Origin: an uncultured Cellulomonas sp.
Lineage (GTDB): Bacteria; Actinomycetota; Actinomycetes; Actinomycetales; Cellulomonadaceae
Length of the DNA: 64,000 nucleotides
NCBI RefSeq assembly: GCF_947494015.1
Contig: NZ_CANLTL010000005.1
Coordinates: forward strand, 62,001-126,000
Reading direction: 5' to 3'
Below, piece after piece: positions 52,504 through 60,999 of this stretch. A program made the translations under genes and the position numbers. The notes beneath the pieces were generated by a model. That model saw only the letters and a program-made list of their open reading frames with translations. It ran no database searches and was not told the DNA's origin. Each line of letters opens with the position of its first letter. Positions within the stretch are counted from its first letter, which is position 1.

Positions 52504-53742
52504 ATGAGACGGGGTATCACGGTGGCGTCGGAGCAGGGTCAGACACGAGCCGTCGGAGTCGACGGTGAGGCGCCACCAGGAGCCGCACGGATGCTGCTGC
52601 TGGCGACAGTCGGTTTCGGCGTGAACTTCTGGGCCTGGGCGTTGATCAGCCCGCTCGGCGCGGCCTACCGCGAGCAGCTCGACCTCACCGGGTTTCAGCA
52701 GTCCGTGCTCGTGGCGGTGCCCGTCCTCGTAGGCTCGGTCGGCCGGATCCCGGTCGGGGCGCTGACCGACCGCGTCGGAGCCCGCGTGATGTTCCCGCTG
52801 GTCAGCCTGGTGACCGTGCTGCCGGTGCTGTTCGTCGGGTTGGTCGCGGACAGCTTCACCGCGATGCTGGTCGGTGGCTTCTTCCTCGGCCTGGGCGGCA
52901 CCGCGTTCGCGATCGGCGTCCCGCTGGTCAACGCGTGGTACCCGCCGGCGCGGCGCGGGACTGCGCTGGGGATCTTCGGCATCGGCATGGGTGGCACCGC
53001 CATCTCCGCGTTCACCACGGTCCGCCTCTCCGACAACGTCGGCCCCGAGGCGCCGTTCCTGATCGTCGCGGGCGTGCTGGTGATCTTCGCCGCGGTCGCC
53101 GCCGCCCTGCTGCGCGACGCTCCTGGGCGTGTCGCATCCCCGGGTTCGTTCCTAGCCCGCACCTGGTCCACGGCGAAGCTCCCCGCCACCGGTCAGCTCT
53201 CAATCCTGTACGCGGTGGGGTTCGGAGGCTTCGTCGCCTTCAGCGTCTACCTGCCGACCTACCTCATCAACGCCTACGGCCTCACGCCCGGCGACGCCGC
53301 CATGCGCACCGCAGGCTTCGTCGTCCTCGCGGTGGTGATGCGTCCGGTCGGGGGGTGGTTGTCCGACCGGTGGGACCCGATCGGCGTCCTCGTCGCGTCT
53401 TTCGTCGGAGCGGCGCTCCTCGCCGGCCTAGCGGCGCTCGAGCTCGAGTTGCTGCCCGCAGGGACCGTCGCGTTCCTCGGTCTGGCCGCCCTGCTGGGCG
53501 CATCCTCCGGTGCGACGTTTGCGCTTGTCGCGCGCCTCGCTCCGCCAGAGAAGGTCGGTGCAGTGACGGGTCTGGTCGGTGCCGCAGGCGGTCTGGGGGG
53601 GTTCGTCCCGCCGCTCGTGATGGGCGCGGTCTTCGACGTCAGCGGCGACTACAGCCTCGGTCTCGCGCTGCTCGGCGTCGTCTGCCTAGGCGCCGCGGCG
53701 CTCACGCGAGGGCCAGTCCGCCGCTCGGCCCGGACCGCATGA
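52504..53742 (+). CDS. narK: Nitrate/nitrite MFS transporter
   Basis: A 412-residue, 12-helix major facilitator of the nitrate/nitrite porter family, importing nitrate and/or exporting nitrite. Family features include NFWAWALISPLGAAYREQL, RIPVGALTDRVGARVMFPL, FLGLGGTAFAIGVPLVNAWYP, GIFGIGMGGTAISAF, and RPVGGWLSDRWDP, i.e. nitrate-signature Gly-rich helices 5 and 11. ATG 52486 or GTG 52522 are alternative starts. It precedes narG by 55 bp, so it likely heads the nar operon. Confidence 0.92.
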   Translation: MRRGITVASEQGQTRAVGVDGEAPPGAARMLLLATVGFGVNFWAWALISPLGAAYREQLDLTGFQQSVLVAVPVLVGSVGRIPVGALTDRVGARVMFPLVSLVTVLPVLFVGLVADSFTAMLVGGFFLGLGGTAFAIGVPLVNAWYPPARRGTALGIFGIGMGGTAISAFTTVRLSDNVGPEAPFLIVAGVLVIFAAVAAALLRDAPGRVASPGSFLARTWSTAKLPATGQLSILYAVGFGGFVAFSVYLPTYLINAYGLTPGDAAMRTAGFVVLAVVMRPVGGWLSDRWDPIGVLVASFVGAALLAGLAALELELLPAGTVAFLGLAALLGASSGATFALVARLAPPEKVGAVTGLVGAAGGLGGFVPPLVMGAVFDVSGDYSLGLALLGVVCLGAAALTRGPVRRSARTA

Positions 53743-53797
53743 CTCCTGCTATCTCGCCAGCATGTACGTCCGTCGAATGCCGAGAGGACCCAGCACC

Positions 53798-56700
53798 GTG
53801 ACCCTCCAGGAAGACGCCCCCCGATCCGGACCCCGCATGGACGGGGACGTCACCGAGGCGTTGCTGAAGACGCGCCGCTTCCTCACCAAGGCGAAGGTCT
53901 CCGACGACCTGCGCACGCTGCACCAGATCGGCGGCCGCGACGCGGACTCCTTCTACCGGGACCGGTGGAGCCACGACAAGGTCGTCCGTTCCACCCATGG
54001 CGTGAACTGCACGGGCTCCTGCTCGTGGAAGGTGTACGTCAAGGACGGGATCATCACCTGGGAGTCGCAGCAGACCGACTACCCGTCCGTCGGCCCGGAC
54101 AGTCCGGAGTACGAGCCCCGCGGGTGCCCGCGCGGCGCCGCGTTCAGCTGGTACACGTACTCGCCCACCCGAGTCCGGTACCCGTACGCCCGCGGCCTGC
54201 TCCTGGACATGTACCGCGAAGCCCGGGCCCGGCTCGGTGACCCCGTCGAGGCATGGGCCAGCATCGTCGACGACCCCGAGAAGTCCCGCCGCTACAAGGC
54301 GGCCCGCGGCAAGGGCGGCCTCGTGCGGACCTCGTGGGAGGAGGCGACCGAGATGGTCGCCGCCGCCCAGGTGCACACCATCCGCCGCTACGGGCCGGAC
54401 CGGATCGCCGGCTTCTCGCCGATCCCCGCGATGTCGATGGTGTCCCACGGTGCCGGCGCCCGGTACCACTCGCTCATCGGGGCTCCGATGCTGTCCTTCT
54501 ACGACTGGTACGCCGACCTGCCGGTCGCCTCGCCGCAGGTGTTCGGGGACCAGACCGACGTCCCGGAGTCGGGGGACTGGTGGGACGCCGGTTACCTCAT
54601 CATGTGGGGCTCGAACGTGCCGGTGACCCGGACCCCGGACGCGCACTGGATGATCGAGGCGCGCTACCGCGGCCAGAAGGTGATCGCCGTCTCCCCGGAC
54701 TACGCCGACAACGTCAAGTTCGCCGACGAGTGGCTCGCGGTGCAGCCCGGCACCGATGGCGCGCTGGCGATGGCGATGGGCCACGTCACGCTCAAGGAGT
54801 TCTTCGTCGACCGGCAGGTGCCGTACTTCACCGACTACGTCTCGAAGTTCACCGACCTGCCGTTCCTGGTCCGGCTCGAGGAGCACGACGGCGTCCGAGT
54901 GCCAGGCAAGTTCCTCACCGCCAAGGACCTGCCGGGCGCGGAGGCGACGAGCGAGAACGCCGCGTTCAAGACGGTGCTGATGGACGCCCGCACCGGGATG
55001 CCGGTCGTGCCGGGCGGGTCGCTCGGGCACCACTACGGCGACGCCGGCGCCGGGCACTGGAACCTGGAGCTCGGCGACGTCGAGCCGATGCTCAGTGCTG
55101 GCGGCGCAGTCGTCGGCGAAGCCGGTCACGGGGAGTCTGTCGAGATCGAGCTGCCCCGCTTCGACACCTTGGACGGCACCGCGTCCACCATCCGGCGTGG
55201 CGTGCCCGTGCGACGCGTCGGCGAGCACCTGGTCACCACGGTGCTCGACCTCCTCCTCGCCCAGTACGGGGTCGGCCGAGAGGGCCTGCCGGGCCAGTGG
55301 CCCACCGGGTACGACGACGCCTCGAGCCCGTGCACCCCTGCCTGGCAGGAGCAGTTCACCGGCGTGCCGGCCGCGAAGGCGGAGCGGATCGGACGCGAGT
55401 TCGCGGCGAACGCCGAGGAGTCCCGCGGCAGGTCGATGATCCTCATGGGGGCGGGCACCAACCACTGGTTCCACTCCGACACGATCTACCGGGCGTTCCT
55501 CACGCTGACCACCCTGACCGGGTGCCAGGGCGTCAACGGAGGTGGGTGGGCACACTACGTCGGGCAGGAGAAGGTTCGGCCGGTCACCGGGCAGCAGATG
55601 TACGCGACCGCCAGCGACTGGGCCCGGCCGCCGCGCACGATGATCCAGACTGCGTACTGGTATCTGCACACCAACCAGTTCCGCTACGACTCCTTCGGCG
55701 CGGACACCCTGTCCGCTGCTACCCCCGGTACGGGCGACCTGGCGGGCAAGACCACCGCCGACGTCATCGCCCAGTCCGCGCGGATGGGATGGATGCCGTC
55801 CTACCCGACGTGGGACCGCAGCCCCTTGCAGGTCGCCGACGACGCCGACGCCGCGGGTCTGCCCGTCGGGGAGTACGTGCCGCGCGAGCTGAAGGAGGGG
55901 CGCCTGCGGTTCGCCGCCGAGGACCCCGATGACCCGGAGAACTTCCCCCGGGTGCTGACGGTGTGGCGGGCGAACCTGCTCGGGTCGTCCGGCAAGGGCA
56001 ACGAGTACTTCCTGCACCACCTGCTCGGGACCGACTCCAACCTGCGGGCGAGCGAGGCGCCGCCGGGGGCCCGACCCCGGGACGTGGTCTGGCGCGACCA
56101 GGCGCCCAGCGGCAAGCTCGACATGCTGCTGTCGATGGACTTCCGGATGACGAGCACGACGATCTACTCCGACGTCGTGCTGCCGGCGGCCACCTGGTAC
56201 GAGAAGCACGACCTCAACACCACGGACATGCACCCGTTCGTGAACTCGTTCAGCCCGGCGATCGCGCCGCCGTGGCAGACCCGCACCGACTTCGACATCT
56301 TCCACACCATCGCCCAGGCGTTCAGCCGCCTCGCGATCACCCACCTCGGGGTGCGCAAGGACGTCATGGCGGTCCCGCTCACGCACGACACCCCGGACGA
56401 GATGGCCAACCCGCACGGCCGCGTGCAGGACTGGAAGACCGGGGAGTGCGAACCCGTGCCCGGCCGCACCATGCCCAAGCTCGTCGTCGTCGAACGCGAC
56501 TACGGCGCGGTCGCAGCGAAGCTCGCGACCCTCGGCCCCCTCGCCGACAGCCTGGGCCTGACGACCAAGGGCGTCACGTTCGACGTCGGCACGGAGGTGG
56601 ACTACCTGGCCCGCAAGAACGGCACGGCCCGGGTCGGCCCCGGCAAGCCGGGGTCGGTGGCCGACGGGCGCCCCCTGCTGAGCCGCGACGTGCACGTGTG

Positions 56701-57565
56701 CGAGGCGATCCTGGCGCTGTCCGGGACGACCAACGGACGCCTCGCCGTCCAGGGCTTCCACACCCTGGAGAAGCGCACCGGCACGCTCATGGCCGACCTG
56801 GCCGCGGAGCACGAGGGCAAGCAGGTCACGTTCGCCGACACCCAGGCGGCGCCGACGACCGTCATCACGTCGCCGGAGTGGTCCGGGACCGAGCACGGCG
56901 GGCGGCGGTACTCGCCGTTCACCATCAACGTCGAACGGCTCAAGCCATGGCACACCCTCACCGGACGCCAGAGCTTCTACCTCGACCACGACTGGATGAT
57001 CGAGCTGGGCGAGGGCCTGCCGGTGTTCCGACCGCCGCTGAACATGCAGGCGCTGTTCGGCGAGACGGTGATCGGGGACACCGCCGAGGTCGACGGGACC
57101 GGGACGCTCGGGGTGACGGTGCGGTACCTGACCCCGCACAACAAGTGGTCGATCCACTCCGAGTACCAGGACAACCTCTTCATGCTGTCGCTGTCCCGCG
57201 GTGGCCCGAGCGTCTGGATGAGCAACCTGGACGCCGACAAGGTCGGGATTCGCGACAACGACTGGATCGAGGCGGTCAACCGCAACGGCATCGTGGTCGC
57301 CCGCGCGATCGTCTCGCATCGGATGCCCGAGGGGACGGTGTACATGTACCACGCCCAGGATCGGCTCATCGACGTCCCCAAGACGGAGGTGACCGGCAAA
57401 CGAGGCGGGATTCACAACTCGCTGACCCGGCTCCTGATCAAGCCGAGCCACCTCATCGGCGGGTACGCCCAGCTGTCCTACGCGTTCAACTACCTCGGCC
57501 CCACGGGCAACCAGCGCGACGAGGTCACCGTCATCCGTCGGCGTAGCCAGAAGGTGGAGTACTGA
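53798..57565 (+). CDS. narG: Respiratory nitrate reductase alpha subunit
   Basis: A 1255-residue catalytic subunit, a cytoplasm-facing Mo-bisMGD enzyme reducing nitrate to nitrite at the membrane. The N-terminal FS0 cluster ligands are H67, C71, C75 and C110 (THGVNCTGSCSW and PRGCPRG). The predicted Mo ligand is D240 (YADLPVASPQVFGDQTDVPESGDWW). Length and the C-terminal cofactor domain (SIHSEYQDNLFMLSLSRGG) are normal. GTG 53798 was chosen since GAGAGGA precedes it at 9 bp; ATG 53762 and 53777 are possible. narH follows after 1 bp. Confidence 0.97.
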   Translation: MTLQEDAPRSGPRMDGDVTEALLKTRRFLTKAKVSDDLRTLHQIGGRDADSFYRDRWSHDKVVRSTHGVNCTGSCSWKVYVKDGIITWESQQTDYPSVGPDSPEYEPRGCPRGAAFSWYTYSPTRVRYPYARGLLLDMYREARARLGDPVEAWASIVDDPEKSRRYKAARGKGGLVRTSWEEATEMVAAAQVHTIRRYGPDRIAGFSPIPAMSMVSHGAGARYHSLIGAPMLSFYDWYADLPVASPQVFGDQTDVPESGDWWDAGYLIMWGSNVPVTRTPDAHWMIEARYRGQKVIAVSPDYADNVKFADEWLAVQPGTDGALAMAMGHVTLKEFFVDRQVPYFTDYVSKFTDLPFLVRLEEHDGVRVPGKFLTAKDLPGAEATSENAAFKTVLMDARTGMPVVPGGSLGHHYGDAGAGHWNLELGDVEPMLSAGGAVVGEAGHGESVEIELPRFDTLDGTASTIRRGVPVRRVGEHLVTTVLDLLLAQYGVGREGLPGQWPTGYDDASSPCTPAWQEQFTGVPAAKAERIGREFAANAEESRGRSMILMGAGTNHWFHSDTIYRAFLTLTTLTGCQGVNGGGWAHYVGQEKVRPVTGQQMYATASDWARPPRTMIQTAYWYLHTNQFRYDSFGADTLSAATPGTGDLAGKTTADVIAQSARMGWMPSYPTWDRSPLQVADDADAAGLPVGEYVPRELKEGRLRFAAEDPDDPENFPRVLTVWRANLLGSSGKGNEYFLHHLLGTDSNLRASEAPPGARPRDVVWRDQAPSGKLDMLLSMDFRMTSTTIYSDVVLPAATWYEKHDLNTTDMHPFVNSFSPAIAPPWQTRTDFDIFHTIAQAFSRLAITHLGVRKDVMAVPLTHDTPDEMANPHGRVQDWKTGECEPVPGRTMPKLVVVERDYGAVAAKLATLGPLADSLGLTTKGVTFDVGTEVDYLARKNGTARVGPGKPGSVADGRPLLSRDVHVCEAILALSGTTNGRLAVQGFHTLEKRTGTLMADLAAEHEGKQVTFADTQAAPTTVITSPEWSGTEHGGRRYSPFTINVERLKPWHTLTGRQSFYLDHDWMIELGEGLPVFRPPLNMQALFGETVIGDTAEVDGTGTLGVTVRYLTPHNKWSIHSEYQDNLFMLSLSRGGPSVWMSNLDADKVGIRDNDWIEAVNRNGIVVARAIVSHRMPEGTVYMYHAQDRLIDVPKTEVTGKRGGIHNSLTRLLIKPSHLIGGYAQLSYAFNYLGPTGNQRDEVTVIRRRSQKVEY

Positions 57566-57566
57566 C

Positions 57567-59438
57567 ATGCGCGTGATGGCTCAGATGGCGATGGTCATGA
57601 ACCTCGACAAGTGCATCGGGTGCCACACGTGCTCGGTGACCTGCAAGCAGGCGTGGACCAACCGCACCGGCACCGAGTACGTCTGGTTCAACAACGTCGA
57701 GACCCGCCCCGGGCAGGGGTACCCGCGCACCTACGAGGACCAGGACAAGTGGGAGGGCGGCTGGACGCTGAACAAGCGCGGCCGGCTCCAGCTCAAGGCC
57801 GGCGGCCGGCTGAAGAACCTGCTGACCATCTTCTCAAGCCCCAAGATGCCCTCCCTGGACGAGTACTACGAGCCGTGGACCTACGACTACGAGAACCTCA
57901 CCAACGCGCCGCTGGGCGAGCACACCCCGGTCGCCCGGCCCAAGTCCCTGATCAGCGGGCAGGACATGAACGTCACCTGGAGCGCCAACTGGGACGACGA
58001 CCTGGGCGGGGCGCCGGAGCTGACCATGGCGGACCCGGTGCTGGCGAAGATCTCCGACAAGGTCAAGCTCGAGTTCGAGCAGACCTTCATGTTCTACCTG
58101 CCGCGCATCTGCGAGCACTGCCTCAACCCCTCGTGCGCGGCGTCGTGCCCGTCGGGGGCCATCTACAAGCGGTCCGAGGACGGCATCGTCCTGGTCGACC
58201 AGGACGCGTGCCGGGGGTGGCGCAAGTGCGTCACGGGGTGCCCGTACAAGAAGGTCTACTTCAACCACAAGACCGGCAAGGCTGAGAAGTGCACGTTCTG
58301 CTACCCCCGCATCGAGGTCGGTCTGCCGACCGTCTGCTCCGAGACGTGCGTCGGGCGGCTGCGCTACATCGGTCTGATCCTGTACGACGCCGACCGGGTG
58401 CTGGAGGCGGCGTCCGTCACCGACGAGCGCGAGCTGCTCGCCTCCCAGCGCCGCGTGTTCCTCGACCCGAACGATCCCGAGGTGCAGCGCGAGGCGGAGC
58501 GCGCAGGCATCTCGCGGGACTGGGTCCAGGCAGCGCAGCGTTCGCCGATCTGGGCGCTGATCAACACCTACGAGGTGGCGCTGCCCCTGCACCCCGAGTA
58601 CCGGACGCTGCCGATGGTTTGGTACATCCCGCCGCTGTCGCCGGTGGTCGACGTCGTGGGAGAGACAGGGGAGGACTCCGAGGACTCCGGCAACCTGTTC
58701 GCGGCCATCGACACCCTGCGGATCCCGGTCGAGTACCTCGCGGAGCTCTTCACCGCGGGCGACCCGGAGCCCGTGACCGCGGTGCTCAAGCGGCTCGCGG
58801 CGATGCGGTCCTACATGCGTGACATCAACATGGGGCGGGCGCCGAACCCCTCGATCCCAGCCGCGGTCGGCATGGAGGAAGGGACGATGTACGAGATGTA
58901 CCGCCTCCTCGCTCTGGCCAAGTACGACGAGCGGTACGTCATCCCGCCGTCCCACGTCGAGCAGGCGCACGGCTTGGAGGAGCTCGCGACCGAGTGCAGC
59001 CTCGACTACGACGGCGGCCCGGGCATGGGCGGGTCGGGCCCGTTCGGCGAGGGCTCGGGGGTGAACGACCCGATCGCCGTGGAGAACTTCCACATGCTCA
59101 AGCAACGGCAGACCACCGACACCGTGGCGGACCCGGCGTCGCGCAAGGCGCGGGTCAACCTCCTCAACTGGGACGGCAAGAGCGCGCCCGCGGGCATGTT
59201 CCCCCCGCGGCCCGGTCCCGACGGGGCGAACCTGCGTGAACCGGACAGCGTCGGGGACGCAGGGCTGGTGCAGCCACGACCGGCCGGCGGAAGCGTGCCG
59301 GGCCCGGCCGGGTCGGGCACCGACCCGATCCCACCAGGTGGCGACTGGCTGGGTGGTGACGGCCCCGGCACTCAAGGGCCCGGCGGTCCGGGTGAGCCCG
59401 GCGACACAGGCGCATCCGGGACGGGGCCGCGGCTGTGA
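57567..59438 (+). CDS. narH: Respiratory nitrate reductase beta subunit
   Basis: A 623-residue iron-sulfur subunit wiring NarI to NarG. Cluster motifs are C16-C19-C22-C26 (CIGCHTCSVTCK), CEHCLNPSCAASCP, CRGWRKCVTGCP (Trp in place of one Cys, marking the [3Fe-4S] cluster) and CTFCYPRIEVGLPTVCSETC. Beyond the conserved end (KARVNLLNWDG) there is a Pro/Gly-rich tail of about 75 residues that makes it longer than typical NarH (about 510-560). The stop overlaps narJ by 4 bp. Confidence 0.97.
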   Translation: MRVMAQMAMVMNLDKCIGCHTCSVTCKQAWTNRTGTEYVWFNNVETRPGQGYPRTYEDQDKWEGGWTLNKRGRLQLKAGGRLKNLLTIFSSPKMPSLDEYYEPWTYDYENLTNAPLGEHTPVARPKSLISGQDMNVTWSANWDDDLGGAPELTMADPVLAKISDKVKLEFEQTFMFYLPRICEHCLNPSCAASCPSGAIYKRSEDGIVLVDQDACRGWRKCVTGCPYKKVYFNHKTGKAEKCTFCYPRIEVGLPTVCSETCVGRLRYIGLILYDADRVLEAASVTDERELLASQRRVFLDPNDPEVQREAERAGISRDWVQAAQRSPIWALINTYEVALPLHPEYRTLPMVWYIPPLSPVVDVVGETGEDSEDSGNLFAAIDTLRIPVEYLAELFTAGDPEPVTAVLKRLAAMRSYMRDINMGRAPNPSIPAAVGMEEGTMYEMYRLLALAKYDERYVIPPSHVEQAHGLEELATECSLDYDGGPGMGGSGPFGEGSGVNDPIAVENFHMLKQRQTTDTVADPASRKARVNLLNWDGKSAPAGMFPPRPGPDGANLREPDSVGDAGLVQPRPAGGSVPGPAGSGTDPIPPGGDWLGGDGPGTQGPGGPGEPGDTGASGTGPRL

Positions 59439-60121
59439 ACCGGGCGGCGCGCACCGCCGCGGCCAAGCGGGTGGCGAGCCGGGACCAGGCCGTCGTGCAC
59501 CGCGTCGCGGCGTTGACGATCGAGTACCCGACGGTCGAGCTGATCGACATGCTGCCCTCGCTCCGGGCTGCGCTGGCTGGGCTCGAGCGGGGCAGCGAGC
59601 ACCTGTCAGTCCCCCTCGAGGGGCTGCTCGACCATCTGGGCTCGCGGCCCCTGACTGAGCTCGAGGCGCAGTACGTCACGACGTTCGACCTTGCCCGTCG
59701 GCGGTCGCTGTACCTCACGTACTACGCCTACGGCGACACCCGTAAGCGTGGGCTCGCCCTGGTGCAGTTCAAGCAGGCGTTCCGCAACGCGGGTTTCGAC
59801 CTCGCCGCGGATGAGCTGCCCGACCACCTCGCGGTCGTGCTCGAGTTCGCGTCGACCGGAGACACCGCTGCGCAGGAGGCCGGTCTGCGCCTGCTCCTGG
59901 AGCACCGCGCCGGCCTGGAGCTGCTCCGGCTCGCGCTGCTCGACCTCGGCTCGCCCTACGCCGGGGCGCTGATCGCAGTCAGCGCCACGCTGCCGCCGCT
60001 GGCCGGACCGGACCGAGAGGCCGTGGCCCGCCTCGCGGCCGAGGGCCCCCCGGGCGAGGAGGTCGGCCTCGAGCCGTTCGCCCCCCCGTCGTACATGCCC
60101 GACACAGGAGCCCGCCGATGA
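59435..60121 (+). CDS. narJ: Nitrate reductase Mo-cofactor assembly chaperone
   Basis: A 228-residue NarJ/TorD-fold chaperone needed to insert the molybdenum cofactor into NarG before membrane attachment. Characteristic segments: LTIEYPTVELIDMLPSLRAAL, LEAQYVTTFDLARRRSLYLTYYAYGDTRKRG and ELPDHLAVVLEFAS. The GTG start overlaps narH and the stop overlaps narI, each by 4 bp. Confidence 0.94.
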   Translation: MNRAARTAAAKRVASRDQAVVHRVAALTIEYPTVELIDMLPSLRAALAGLERGSEHLSVPLEGLLDHLGSRPLTELEAQYVTTFDLARRRSLYLTYYAYGDTRKRGLALVQFKQAFRNAGFDLAADELPDHLAVVLEFASTGDTAAQEAGLRLLLEHRAGLELLRLALLDLGSPYAGALIAVSATLPPLAGPDREAVARLAAEGPPGEEVGLEPFAPPSYMPDTGARR

Positions 60122-60882
60122 CCCCCACCGCCGACATCATCTTGTGGGTCGTGATCCCGTACGTGTGCCTGGCGTTCTTCGTCCTCGGCCACGTATGGCG
60201 CTACCGGTACGACAAATTTGGCTGGACCACCCGGTCCTCCCAGCTGTACGAGAGCCGCCTGCTCCGTTGGGCGAGCCCGATGTTCCACTTCGGTATCCTC
60301 GCCGTGTTCCTCGGCCACGTCATGGGCTTGGGCATCCCCAAGTCCTGGACCGAGGCCGTGGGCATGAGCGAGGAGATCTACCACTTCCTTGCGGTCAGCA
60401 TCGGCGCTGTGGCCGGGGTGTGCACCGTGCTGGGGCTGGTCCTGCTGATCTACCGCCGCCGCACGGTCGGCCCGGTGTTCCGGGCGACCACCCGGATGGA
60501 CAAGGTCATGTACCTGTTCCTCGCCGTGGTCATCTTCCTGGGCCTGTGGAACACGATCGCCGGCTCGGTGCTCAACCTGGGCGGCCACTACGACTACCGC
60601 GACGGCGTGTCCGTGTGGTTCCGCGGGATCTTCCTGCTCGACCTGCACCCCGAGCTGATGGCCGAGGCACCGATCGGGTTCCAGCTGCACGGCATGACCG
60701 CCATGCTGCTGTTCGCCCTGTGGCCGTTCACCCGCCTGGTGCACGTGTTCAGCGCACCTGTCGGCTACATGTGGCGGCCGTACGTCGTCTACCGGTCGCG
60801 GTCGGACCGGCTCGGGTCACGTGCGGGCCGACGCGGGTGGGAGCGAGTAGAGCGCAGGCGCGAGACGTCCACGCGACTGTAG
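60118..60882 (+). CDS. narI: Respiratory nitrate reductase gamma subunit
   Basis: A 254-residue five-helix cytochrome b that oxidises menaquinol and passes electrons to NarH. The four heme-ligand histidines are H57 and H67 (MFHFGILAVFLGH) and H191 and H209 (QLHGMTAM, RLVHVFS). Their spacing matches E. coli NarI. The C-terminus is basic and cytoplasmic. It ends the narKGHJI unit and converges on the P-type ATPase gene, 117 bp away. Confidence 0.96.
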   Translation: MTPTADIILWVVIPYVCLAFFVLGHVWRYRYDKFGWTTRSSQLYESRLLRWASPMFHFGILAVFLGHVMGLGIPKSWTEAVGMSEEIYHFLAVSIGAVAGVCTVLGLVLLIYRRRTVGPVFRATTRMDKVMYLFLAVVIFLGLWNTIAGSVLNLGGHYDYRDGVSVWFRGIFLLDLHPELMAEAPIGFQLHGMTAMLLFALWPFTRLVHVFSAPVGYMWRPYVVYRSRSDRLGSRAGRRGWERVERRRETSTRL

Positions 60883-60999
60883 GTGGCACCCCGGTGGGGG
60901 AGCAGGCGGTCGCAGACCACTCCGGTACGGGTCTCAGTGCGCGATGGCGGCTTCGAGCAGCGCCTGCGGGACACGCTGAGGTGATGCCGGCAACGAGGA

